This document shows positions 34,458 to 42,627 of a DNA stretch of 64,000 nt, one piece after another; the stretch's first letter is position 1, and each line of letters opens with the position of its first letter. A model generated the notes under the pieces. It saw nothing but the letters and a program-made list of their open reading frames with translations. It made no database searches and was not told the DNA's origin. Position numbers and translations under genes: made by a program. The DNA comes from UBA6163 sp041753075 (GTDB lineage: Bacteria > Planctomycetota > Planctomycetia > Pirellulales > Pirellulaceae): contig JBGSVE010000086.1 in the NCBI GenBank assembly GCA_041753075.1, positions 1 through 64,000 of the forward strand, read 5' to 3'.

Positions 34458-36713
34458 CTCGGTCTCGATCCGGCCCATCAGATAGCTTTTCAGGCTCATG
34501 ATGATTTGTTGCGCGCAGGAAGTCACCTCCTGGCGGCGGCGATCGCGGCTGCGCGTTGGCATCATCTCCACCTTGACCAACGTTTGAACTTGATTGACGC
34601 GGCGATTGTCGGGCCCGGTGGCGAACGCTTTTTCTGTCAACATCAGGCGGACGCTGAACGAGATCTGCGAATCGACGCTGCGGCGGCCCGACGGCCCGAA
34701 GTAGACGTTTTGGCGAATCTGCAGATTGCCTTCGCTAACGCTGACGATTTCGGCTTTGTGGTCGGCAATGAACCCGCGCAGCTTCTCGATCGCGAAGTTA
34801 ACCGGGACTGGTGTGATGATTTCAACCGTCATGTTGGTCGGATCAGCACTGCTGTCGAACCAACTCCACAAACCTCGTCGTCGTTTGGTCGTCGCCAAAT
34901 CGGTGTCATCGCCGCCACCGATACCGAGTTGAATCACTCGGTTACGGCCCTTGTCTTTGGCCTGCAACAGCGCTCGGTCGGCACGGGCCAGAACGGAATC
35001 GGGTGAATCGCCGGCTTGGACTTCGGTGACGCCGAAGCTGGCGGTGATCGGATGATTGCCAATCGCGGGCAATGGTGTCGATTCGACGGCGAACCGCATT
35101 ATCTCGGCACGGCGGGTTGCCGTGGCAATGTCACAATCAGGCGACAGAATCACAAACTCTTCGCCGCCATAGCGACTAACAAGATCCCCTTCACGACTGT
35201 TGGCCGACAAAATCGTGGCAAAGCTGACCAATGCGTCGTCGCCGGCCAAGTGACCGTGAACGTCATTGACCCGTTTGAAATGGTCGATATCACAAATGAT
35301 CAAACTGAAGCTCGACCCGCTATCGACGCGGCGTTTGACCAATTCTTCAACGCGGATATCAAACGCCGCGCGATTGGCGACGCGAGTCAACGGGTCTTGG
35401 GTGGCTTGTTGATGAAGTTCCTCGACGCGTTCCTCGAGATTGCGTTGTTGCGAAGCATCTTGGGCAATGAAGATCACGCCACAAAGTCCTGGCTGGCCCG
35501 CCGCGACCGGTGCGACGTGAACGCGAATCGGAATGGTTATGCCATCGTGACGGCGAATCGAATATCGCCCGCTGACATGCGATGCATTGGCAAGACAGCG
35601 GCGCACCGGACACTGCGCGTCGGCGACATCGCCTTCATCATCACTGAGGCCAAGCAGCCCCGGCGACCACGAGCTAGTTAACACCGCTCCCGGCGCGATG
35701 CCGGTCAATTTTTCCAGCGAATAATTCCAACCTTGAATCGTGCCATTGCGATCAACATAGATCACACCGTCGTTCATGTTGCCAAGCAGACTCTCGTGGA
35801 AACGCCACTGGTCTTTTCCAAGAGTTGATTCGTTATCAATTCCGGCGTTCGGTTGAATCGCCCATCGCGAGTCAGCCGATTGGCCAGCGGGAAACTCGAG
35901 CCAGCGCGACAACACATGACGATGCGCCAGTTCCGGTTCGTGCTGCATCATCGCGCAGAAATCTTGAACCAACTCAGGATCAAACTGCGTGCCGCTGTTG
36001 TTGAGCAATTGACTCATTGCCGCTTCGCGACTCATCGCCGGACGGTAGACGTGGTCGGTCGTCATCGCGTCAAAGGCATCGGCGACTGCCAACATGCGCG
36101 ATCCCTTGGGAATGGCGTCACCGCTCTTGAGTTGATCGCGCCGGCCGCTGAACCATGACGGTGCATGCAGAATGACTTCGAGCAACTCTTCGTCGTTACA
36201 GCAACCGCGCAGAATCTCGCAGCCCAGTTGCGGACTCAAGCTCACCGTCAATTGTTCTTCGAGCGTCAGCTTGCCTGGCTTGCGCAGGATTTGGTCTGGA
36301 ATGCCGATCTTGCCGATGTCATGGAGAAACGCAGCAACTTCCAAGCGGTCTCGTTCTTCCTGGCCAAAGTTCAATCGATCACACCAAGCGGCACACACGA
36401 GCGCGACGCGAAGACTGTGCGACGCGGTCGGCGGATGTTTGGCGCGCAGTGACGAATATAAAGACGTCGCCATGCCCAAACGCACAACCGCAAGCTGGTT
36501 TTCGTGCTTCGATTCGACTGATTGATTCTGGACAGGATGCGCCTGGGGAGCGACCGCGGCCAAGTCGGCCAACAGCTTGGCCACATCATGTGACCCTCGG
36601 TGAATGGATGTCGTGGCATCGATCGAGGATCCGGTCGAAAATCCAGTTGGGGCGTTTGCGTCGATTGACGACATGTCGAATCTCAGGGCCAAAGGGTTGT
36701 GACGATTATTCAT
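34449..36713 (-). CDS. HD-GYP-like/PAS/GGDEF signalling protein
   Basis: 754 residues from ATG 36713 (a GTG at 36749 is also in frame). Order: N-terminal linker; HD domain (about residues 90-270) with S-H-S-L-R-V-A, H-D-I-G-K-I-G-I-P and L-A-V-A-D-A-F-D-A-M-T; PAS-like domain (about 320-430, G-V-I-Y-V-D-R-N-G-T-I-Q-G-W-N); GGDEF domain (about 450-610) with R-Y-G-G-E-E-F; and a C-terminal domain of about 110 residues that I do not recognise. The GGEEF site is intact, so diguanylate cyclase activity is expected. In the HD-GYP part the H-H-E and G-Y-P segments are replaced (H-A-P-S-W-F-S-G-R-R-D), so phosphodiesterase activity is doubtful. No signal peptide or helices. Confidence 0.88.
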   Translation of the reverse strand: MNNRHNPLALRFDMSSIDANAPTGFSTGSSIDATTSIHRGSHDVAKLLADLAAVAPQAHPVQNQSVESKHENQLAVVRLGMATSLYSSLRAKHPPTASHSLRVALVCAAWCDRLNFGQEERDRLEVAAFLHDIGKIGIPDQILRKPGKLTLEEQLTVSLSPQLGCEILRGCCNDEELLEVILHAPSWFSGRRDQLKSGDAIPKGSRMLAVADAFDAMTTDHVYRPAMSREAAMSQLLNNSGTQFDPELVQDFCAMMQHEPELAHRHVLSRWLEFPAGQSADSRWAIQPNAGIDNESTLGKDQWRFHESLLGNMNDGVIYVDRNGTIQGWNYSLEKLTGIAPGAVLTSSWSPGLLGLSDDEGDVADAQCPVRRCLANASHVSGRYSIRRHDGITIPIRVHVAPVAAGQPGLCGVIFIAQDASQQRNLEERVEELHQQATQDPLTRVANRAAFDIRVEELVKRRVDSGSSFSLIICDIDHFKRVNDVHGHLAGDDALVSFATILSANSREGDLVSRYGGEEFVILSPDCDIATATRRAEIMRFAVESTPLPAIGNHPITASFGVTEVQAGDSPDSVLARADRALLQAKDKGRNRVIQLGIGGGDDTDLATTKRRRGLWSWFDSSADPTNMTVEIITPVPVNFAIEKLRGFIADHKAEIVSVSEGNLQIRQNVYFGPSGRRSVDSQISFSVRLMLTEKAFATGPDNRRVNQVQTLVKVEMMPTRSRDRRRQEVTSCAQQIIMSLKSYLMGRIETELV

Positions 36714-36926
36714 GTTGCATTGGGCTGGGCCGTCTCGGCGCAGCCCCACCAGCGGTCTTTTTCAGCTCGATTGAGCAAACCTAGGTCACGCCGACGTATC
36801 GAGCAAAGCTTTTCCGCCGCAGATCGACTTTTGCTCCGCCCAGCCAAACTCACGACCCAGCCAAACTCACGACGTTGCGGTATAATCCACAGCGAAGGGT
36901 TCCATCCACTCGAACAATCATCGTTT

Positions 36927-36998
36927 GCGCAGTGTGTTCTACGACGCTCCGCCGTCGTAAAAAAAGAATTGACGGCGAAGCGTCGTAGAACACTGCGC
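36927..36998. repeat. Palindromic repeat (family 1), core-only copy
   Basis: The arms GTGTTCTACGACGCT and AGCGTCGTAGAACAC flank a loop containing AAAAAAAGAATT. It shares this core with the elements at 42.3 and 55.6 kb but has its own outer arms (GCGCAGTG with CACTGCGC). It lies in the 357-bp gap upstream of the bifunctional-nuclease gene. Confidence 0.8.
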
Positions 36999-37070
36999 CA
37001 AACTTCGGGATGGAGCTTGACGAAGAACTTATTTGCCAATCGTTTTTTTTGCACAGTGTGAGTGTGTTCC

Positions 37071-37481
37071 ATGCCCATCGAGATGCAGTTGTCGCGGATC
37101 ATCATTTCCGAGATCAGCGACAGCCAAGTGATCTACCTCAAAGAAGTCGAAGGCGAGCGCCAATTTCCGATTTTGATCGGCATCTTTGAAGCGACGAATA
37201 TCGATCGCCGTGTCAAGGATAAAGAACAACCACCGCGTCCGCTGACACACGACTTAATCGTCAAGGTTGCCGAATCTCTCGGGGCTGAGCTTGACAGTGT
37301 CGTGATTCACGAACTGTCCGAGCACACTTATTATGCGTCGCTGAGGCTGCGCAAGGACGGCGAGCTGATCGAGATCGACTCGCGTCCCAGTGATGCGATC
37401 GCGGTCGCGGTCACGTTCCATCCGCCGTTGCCAATTTTCGTCAGTGAGCAGGTGCTCGCCGAAGCCACCTCATCGCAATAG
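37071..37481 (+). CDS. Bifunctional nuclease (BFN/DUF151) domain protein
   Basis: 136 residues, a single BFN domain: Q-V-I-Y-L-K-E-V-E-G-E-R-Q-F-P-I-L-I-G, F-E-A-T-N-I-D-R-R and the hallmark D-S-R-P-S-D-A-I-A-V-A. Family members are reported as nucleases or as regulators in bacteria and plants; the exact role here is not clear. ATG at 37071, with an upstream in-frame GTG at 37062. panC starts 17 bp downstream. Confidence 0.9.
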   Translation: MPIEMQLSRIIISEISDSQVIYLKEVEGERQFPILIGIFEATNIDRRVKDKEQPPRPLTHDLIVKVAESLGAELDSVVIHELSEHTYYASLRLRKDGELIEIDSRPSDAIAVAVTFHPPLPIFVSEQVLAEATSSQ

Positions 37482-37497
37482 CTTCGGCCTAACGAAG

Positions 37498-38379
37498 ATG
37501 CAAACCGAAATCGATTCGCCGGCGGTCATCACCGCACCGGCAGCCGCTCGCAGGTGGGTCGCTTTGCGTTCGCCGTCGCGTCGTGTGGCGGTCGTGCCGA
37601 CGATGGGTGCGCTGCACGAAGGTCATTTGGCATTAGTCCGGCGTGCCCATGAATTGGCCGATGACGTCGTCGTGACTATCTTCGTCAATCCGACCCAGTT
37701 CGCGCCGCACGAAGACTTATCGCGTTACCCGCGACCGATCGATGATGATTTGCGGATGCTTCGCCGCGAACGAGTCGCGATGGTGTTCATGCCATCGATC
37801 GAAGCGATCTATCCCGCTGGATTCAGCACATTCATCGAACCACCGGCGGTTGGCGTGCCGCTGGAGGGCGAGCGCCGGCCAGGTCATTTTCGTGGCGTTT
37901 GTACCGTTGTCTTGAAGTTGTTCCAGATCGTTCCGGCGCATGTGGCGATCTTTGGACAAAAAGATTTTCAACAGGCATGTGTGATCCAAGCGATGGTGCG
38001 CGATCTTGATTTGGCGATTACGCTGGATATCATGCCGACCGTGCGAGAGGCCGGTGGCTTAGCAATGAGCTCGCGCAATCGCTACTTGACCGAGACCGAG
38101 CGCGGCCGAGCACTGTCAATCAATCAATCGCTAACCGCTGCCGCGAATTTGTATTCCAGCGGCCAGCGCCAAGTCCGTGCGCTCGAAGCGGTGATGCACG
38201 AGAAGCTTGCCATCGGCAGTCCCGGTGGTGTCGATTCAATTGACTACGCCTGCGTCGTCAACGCCGAAACTTTGTTGCCAATCGAAACCGTTGACGATTC
38301 CGCTGCGGCATTGATCGCCGCCCGCGTGGGCAACACGCGCCTGATCGACAATCACGTCTTCTCGAACTTGACGCGATAA
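37498..38379 (+). CDS. panC: Pantothenate synthetase (pantoate--beta-alanine ligase)
   Basis: 293 residues. Signatures: V-P-T-M-G-A-L-H-E-G-H (ATP site, with the HxGH motif), V-N-P-T-Q-F, H-F-R-G-V-C-T-V-V-L-K-L-F, F-G-Q-K-D-F-Q-Q and M-S-S-R-N-R-Y-L. Joins pantoate and beta-alanine for CoA synthesis. The ATG at 37498 was chosen from an overlong frame; a few residues of N-terminal tail precede the conserved part. Its last 28 bases overlap the convergent trmB gene. Confidence 0.96.
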   Translation: MQTEIDSPAVITAPAAARRWVALRSPSRRVAVVPTMGALHEGHLALVRRAHELADDVVVTIFVNPTQFAPHEDLSRYPRPIDDDLRMLRRERVAMVFMPSIEAIYPAGFSTFIEPPAVGVPLEGERRPGHFRGVCTVVLKLFQIVPAHVAIFGQKDFQQACVIQAMVRDLDLAITLDIMPTVREAGGLAMSSRNRYLTETERGRALSINQSLTAAANLYSSGQRQVRALEAVMHEKLAIGSPGGVDSIDYACVVNAETLLPIETVDDSAAALIAARVGNTRLIDNHVFSNLTR

Positions 38380-38999
38380 ACGGGAATCGAATGCTGGATA
38401 CTGCGCCGTTCAAAATGCGTGCGAAACCCAATCGCATTATCGCCTTCGGGTTCGTCCGATTCGTCAGGTAGCGGTGGGCCGAATTGCGGTACGAATTCGG
38501 CTATCATCTCGATCGCGGTTGAAAAGTATTCAAGCACATCGGTCCAAAAATGCAGCGAACCGCCGGCGACACACGCGCGATAAATCTCGTCGACCGTCGT
38601 TGGGTTTACGACACGACGTTTCTTGTGTCGCTTTTTCCACCACGGGTCAGGAAAATAAATATGCGCCGCGGCAAGTGAGTCGCTCGGAATCGCGGCCAAC
38701 AACCGCTGGGCATCGCCGACCACCATGATCGCATTGGCAAGTTCGTGGCGCGCCAATCGCGCCGCAGCGTGCGCGGCGTAGGCATGGGCAATCTCGACGC
38801 CAAGAAAATTGCGATCCGGTTGCGCCAGGGCTGCATTCTGAATAAACAGACCCTTGCCCGAACCGATTTCCAGCTCCAGCGGATGATCGTTGGCGAACAG
38901 TGTTTCGCTGGTCAATTCTGCGGGCAACCTTTCCGACGCACGAAGGTGAGCATCAAGAACAAGCGACGGATCGCGTTTGGGAAGTTGTCGACGAGGCAT
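38352..38999 (-). CDS. trmB: tRNA (guanine-N7)-methyltransferase
   Basis: 215 residues with a Rossmann methyltransferase fold: L-E-L-E-I-G-S-G-K-G-L-F (SAM loop) and Y-F-P-D-P-W-W-K-K-R-H-K-K-R-R, the TrmB signature. Methylates G46 in the variable loop of tRNA. Overlaps the end of panC by 28 bp in convergent orientation. Confidence 0.95.
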   Translation of the reverse strand: MPRRQLPKRDPSLVLDAHLRASERLPAELTSETLFANDHPLELEIGSGKGLFIQNAALAQPDRNFLGVEIAHAYAAHAAARLARHELANAIMVVGDAQRLLAAIPSDSLAAAHIYFPDPWWKKRHKKRRVVNPTTVDEIYRACVAGGSLHFWTDVLEYFSTAIEMIAEFVPQFGPPLPDESDEPEGDNAIGFRTHFERRSIQHSIPVYRVKFEKT

Positions 39000-39192
39000 C
39001 CGGGGCGATCAATTCGAGCGATGGGAGTGAGACTGGCGGTAGCTTAGCATGCTTGACGAACCGAAAAACCACTACAATGCTGCCCGCCCATAAAGTTACT
39101 CGCATTAACCGTGGCTGGGGCTTCCAGAAGCGGCGGCTGGAAGCTGCGGGCGATTTTTTCCGCGGCCCGCGCACACGTTTTGGAATTTAGAT

Positions 39193-41169
39193 TTGGAAAC
39201 CACGTCCCAGCCCGGTGCCGATGCACCTGAACCCGATTCGACGACGGCAAATTTTGCGGGCCTGCGGATCGCTGCTTTGGAAAGTCGTCGCGCCGACGAT
39301 CTGTCGCGGCTGATCACACGTCACCACGGCATTGCCCACGTCAGTCCATCGATGCGCGAGGTCGCGATCAAGCCTAATCGCAAGGCAATTGACTTTGCTT
39401 ATCGCTTGATGACGGGCCACATCGGTGCGGTCGTGCTGATGACCGGCGTTGGCTTTCGATTTTTGCTCACTGCCGTCGAAGAGTTCATCGATCGCCAACG
39501 ATTTCTCGATTCGTTGTCCGACGTGACCACGATCGTTCGCGGACCCAAGCCCGCCGCCGCGATGCGCGAAGTTGGCTTGACGCCGACATTTAAAGTTCCC
39601 GAACCCAACACGTGGCGCGAGATCCTGCAGCTCATCGATCGCGAACTGTCGATCGCCAATGTCACCGTCGGTTTACAAGAATACGGAGTTCCCAATACAA
39701 GTTTGATCGCCGGCTTGGAAGCGCGCGGAGCGATCGTCGAACCGGTGAGAGTCTATGGATGGGAGTTCCCCGAAAACGTCGCTCCGCTGGAAAGCAACAT
39801 CCGCGGAATTATCGCCGGTGAACGCGACGTCTTGATGTTCACCAGTGCTCACCAAGTCGTCAACATGTTGCGGATGGCCGAGCAATTGAAGCTAACCGAA
39901 CCGCTGCGCGCCAGTTTGCGCTCCACGGTGATCGCTTCAATCGGACCGACGACCACCCAGATGCTCGAAGAGTGTGACTTGATGGTTGACATCGAACCGC
40001 CGCATCCCAAGATGGGACATTTGGTGGTCGAAGCGGCAAAACGCGCACCGATGCTTGTCAAGTTAAAGCGCCAGGTTGTCTCCTCGCGCGTGTCGCTTAC
40101 GTCGTCGCAGCCGACGGCGAAGACCGTTGGCCATCCCAGCGACAAGAGCTTGTTTATGCGCACTTGCCGCAGCGAGCCGACCGAGCGAACGCCCGTGTGG
40201 TTGATGCGCCAAGCGGGCCGCTACATGGCCGAGTACCGCACCGTTCGCGAACAACAATCGTTTCTCGACCTGTGCAAGTCACCAAAGCTGTGCAGCGAAG
40301 TGATGTGTACCGCAGTGGATCGCTTGGGCGTCGATGCAGCGATCATCTTTTCGGACTTGTTGCCGATTCTCGAGCCGCTGGGATTTGAACTCGAATACAT
40401 TCGCGGCGACGGGCCGGTGATTCACAACCCGATCCGTAACGCTGCCGAAGTGGACCGCGTCAAACATTTGGACGACCCGCAATCGCTTGGCTTTGTCTAT
40501 GAAACCGTCAGCCAGACGCGCGCCGACCTGCCCACAGAGATTCCGTTGATCGGCTTTGCGGGGTCACCGTTTACTTTGGCAAGTTATGCGATCGAAGGCG
40601 GCGGCAGTCGACAATACGCGGCGACCAAAGCGCTGATGTACGGCGACAGCGGTGCGTGGGGATCGTTGATGGAGAAACTTTCTCATGCGGTAATCGTTTA
40701 CCTGAACCATCAAATCGCCGCCGGTGCTCAAGCGGTGCAGTTGTTTGACAGTTGGGCGGGATGCTTGTCGCCCTATGATTACGCGACCTACGTGTTGCCA
40801 TTCATGCGATCAATCATCGCGGGGATCACGCCCGGCGTACCGGTGATTAACTTTGCCACCGGCAACCCCGAGTTGCTACCGATGCTCTGTGGCGATGCCC
40901 GCACGGTCGTCGGTGTTGATTGGCGAATCCCCATCGACGTGGCGTGGAATCGCATCGGGCACCAACGTCCGGTTCAAGGCAATCTCGACCCCGGTGTGTT
41001 GTTGGGTTCACCCGAAATGATCGTTGAACAAACACAGCGTTTGCTTGACCTCGTCGGCGGTCGGCCAGGGCACATCTTCAATGTCGGCCATGGCGTGCTT
41101 CAACAGACACCGGTTGAAAACGCGATTCGTTTGGTGGAACTTGTCAAGCAATTGAGTTCACTGCGATGA
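39193..41169 (+). CDS. hemDE: Fused uroporphyrinogen-III synthase / uroporphyrinogen decarboxylase (HemD-HemE)
   Basis: 658 residues. The N-terminal 270 residues have the HemD two-lobe pattern (L-R-I-A-A-L-E-S-R-R, V-V-L-M-T-G-V-G-F-R-F-L, then M-F-T-S-A-H-Q-V-V-N). A linker of about 40 residues leads into a complete HemE domain starting T-P-V-W-L-M-R-Q-A-G-R-Y-M-A-E-Y-R near residue 335 and including G-F-A-G-S-P-F-T-L and F-N-V-G-H-G-V. It would cyclise hydroxymethylbilane and then decarboxylate uroporphyrinogen III. The only start upstream of the conserved region is TTG at 39193, five bases after an in-frame stop. The stop overlaps the next gene by ATGA. Confidence 0.93.
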   Translation: METTSQPGADAPEPDSTTANFAGLRIAALESRRADDLSRLITRHHGIAHVSPSMREVAIKPNRKAIDFAYRLMTGHIGAVVLMTGVGFRFLLTAVEEFIDRQRFLDSLSDVTTIVRGPKPAAAMREVGLTPTFKVPEPNTWREILQLIDRELSIANVTVGLQEYGVPNTSLIAGLEARGAIVEPVRVYGWEFPENVAPLESNIRGIIAGERDVLMFTSAHQVVNMLRMAEQLKLTEPLRASLRSTVIASIGPTTTQMLEECDLMVDIEPPHPKMGHLVVEAAKRAPMLVKLKRQVVSSRVSLTSSQPTAKTVGHPSDKSLFMRTCRSEPTERTPVWLMRQAGRYMAEYRTVREQQSFLDLCKSPKLCSEVMCTAVDRLGVDAAIIFSDLLPILEPLGFELEYIRGDGPVIHNPIRNAAEVDRVKHLDDPQSLGFVYETVSQTRADLPTEIPLIGFAGSPFTLASYAIEGGGSRQYAATKALMYGDSGAWGSLMEKLSHAVIVYLNHQIAAGAQAVQLFDSWAGCLSPYDYATYVLPFMRSIIAGITPGVPVINFATGNPELLPMLCGDARTVVGVDWRIPIDVAWNRIGHQRPVQGNLDPGVLLGSPEMIVEQTQRLLDLVGGRPGHIFNVGHGVLQQTPVENAIRLVELVKQLSSLR

Positions 41170-42263
41170 GCGACGAGTTGGTCGTTTGTCCGTTCTGTCC
41201 ACTGAACTGTGACAACATTCCCATTCGCTGGATGCAAACGGCAACGACGGGTTGCGCACAAGCAGACGCTCGAATCAAGTCAGTCATCTCCCGTCGTGCG
41301 GAGCCAACCAGCGACGCGGCGATTGCCACTTCGCGGCAATGGGTCAGCGCCGCGAAACAAATCACGATTGGCGGCACCGTCGCGGACATCGAGACATCGC
41401 GCGTGGTCAGCGATTTTGTTCGCGATGTCGGTGCCCAGGTGCACGTCCAACGCACCAACCCATCGGCCGGTGTGTTGTTTTCGAGCGACGGGGGATTCAT
41501 CACAACCTGGGGCGAAGTCGCGGCGCAAGGCGCAGCGGTGTGGGTGATTGGTGACGTGAAAAGACGTTGGCCAAAAGTGGATGAGTCTTTATCGCAAGCG
41601 AAATCAATTGTCCGCTGGTCCGAATCGAATCGTCTTGGCGACCAAATCGCAGCGGTTCGGCAGCGACTGAAAATGTTATCAACGGACGCTTCGGCAATGA
41701 CGCTGGAACGTGGCGAAGACGAATGCGTCAGCGCTGTGTTGCGTTTGATTGCCGACGCGAAATATCTGGTCGTGCTTGTCGCACCGCTGCATGAATCAAT
41801 TAGTAGGTCGTTGGTCACGTGGTCGTCGTTGTCCGGGCTCGTCCGCGATCTCAACAAAGCAACACGTGCCGCAGTGTTAACGTTTGATCCCTCGATCACA
41901 CTGCGCAGTGTCATGGCATCGCGATTGAATCCGCCAACGATGCAGTGGCCGACGCGAACCGATTCGCTGCGGATTGTATTTACGCCCTGGGCCGATGATG
42001 AAACCGATTCGCTGTGGCTAAACGAAGCTGGACAAACCGAAACAATTACCAAAACAATCACCATCGGTGTGGGCGATTTTGGCGCTGATACCGACGACCA
42101 CCCTCGGCGACTGCATCTGGCGGCGGGAACGCCCGGCTTTGATCATCGCGGGGTGGTGATTCGCGGAGATGGCTCCGTTGCATTGCCGCTGCAGCAAGTG
42201 ATCGCTTTGGACAACTCCGTCCAATTGCCCACACCCGGTGCGATGCTGCGCCGTCTTTGGTAA
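41166..42263 (+). CDS. Formylmethanofuran dehydrogenase subunit B-like (FhcB/FwdB family) protein
   Basis: 365 residues. The N-terminal C-P-F-C-P-L-N-C-D-N-I corresponds to the C-x-x-C-x-x-x-C iron-sulfur motif of FwdB/FhcB, with a further Cys in T-G-C-A-Q-A-D. A molybdopterin-oxidoreductase-like body follows (A-K-Y-L-V-V-L-V-A-P-L-H-E-S, T-P-W-A-D-D). In planctomycetes and methylotrophs FhcB is part of the formyltransferase/hydrolase complex that releases formate from formyl-H4MPT; it need not be a redox enzyme. It shares four bases with hemDE. The other Fhc genes are not in the window. A palindromic repeat begins immediately after the stop. Confidence 0.75.
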   Translation: MSDELVVCPFCPLNCDNIPIRWMQTATTGCAQADARIKSVISRRAEPTSDAAIATSRQWVSAAKQITIGGTVADIETSRVVSDFVRDVGAQVHVQRTNPSAGVLFSSDGGFITTWGEVAAQGAAVWVIGDVKRRWPKVDESLSQAKSIVRWSESNRLGDQIAAVRQRLKMLSTDASAMTLERGEDECVSAVLRLIADAKYLVVLVAPLHESISRSLVTWSSLSGLVRDLNKATRAAVLTFDPSITLRSVMASRLNPPTMQWPTRTDSLRIVFTPWADDETDSLWLNEAGQTETITKTITIGVGDFGADTDDHPRRLHLAAGTPGFDHRGVVIRGDGSVALPLQQVIALDNSVQLPTPGAMLRRLW

Positions 42264-42370
42264 CTCGTGGTCCGTCATACTTTAGTTTTAGGGTTGCAGC
42301 AGTGTTCTACGACGCTACGCCGTCGTTAAATTACGACGCCGGAGCGTCGTAGAACACTTTGCGCTGACCC
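42264..42370 (-). repeat. Palindromic repeat (family 1), long copy in minus orientation
   Basis: Reversed, this aligns over about 107 bp with 55630-55736: GGGTCAGCGCAAAGTGTTC, then the hairpin, then GAACACTGCTGCA and TAAAGT-TGACGGACCAC. The hairpin arms are GTGTTCTACGACGCT and the mirror around TTAAATTA. It starts at the base after the FhcB-like stop codon. Confidence 0.85.
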
Positions 42371-42627
42371 TAACTTTCAGGCCTGACAAACCACTACTCA
42401 GCCGGATCAAATCAGCACAATAGTGCCAGTCATTAGCACGATCGCGACAAGACGTTCCCTGGTTTTGCAAATAGACGAGTCCTTACCGAAGAAAACGTAA
42501 ATATTAATCGCGAATCAGCATGAATGAATCCTGCAAGGCCGGGTATGATCCCATTAGGATCGCGCAGCGTTAATCTGCCGACCCGCGAATTCCCGTTTTC
42601 CTTCACGCTTGTATTCGGAGATTTCTC
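42371..42627. other. Intergenic region upstream of the DUF1559 gene
   Basis: About 250 bp with no coding signal. It presumably carries the promoter of the DUF1559 gene, but no convincing -35/-10 pair was identified; a TATGAT at 42544-42549 has no good partner. Confidence 0.4.

Noticed and set aside
39053..39078. TTGACG and TACAAT as a promoter for hemDE
   Set aside because: The spacing is only 14 bp, too short for a standard sigma-70 promoter; other signals were not convincing.
38900..39190. Plus-strand frame upstream of hemDE
   Set aside because: Overlaps trmB in the antisense direction and has no motif or convincing start.
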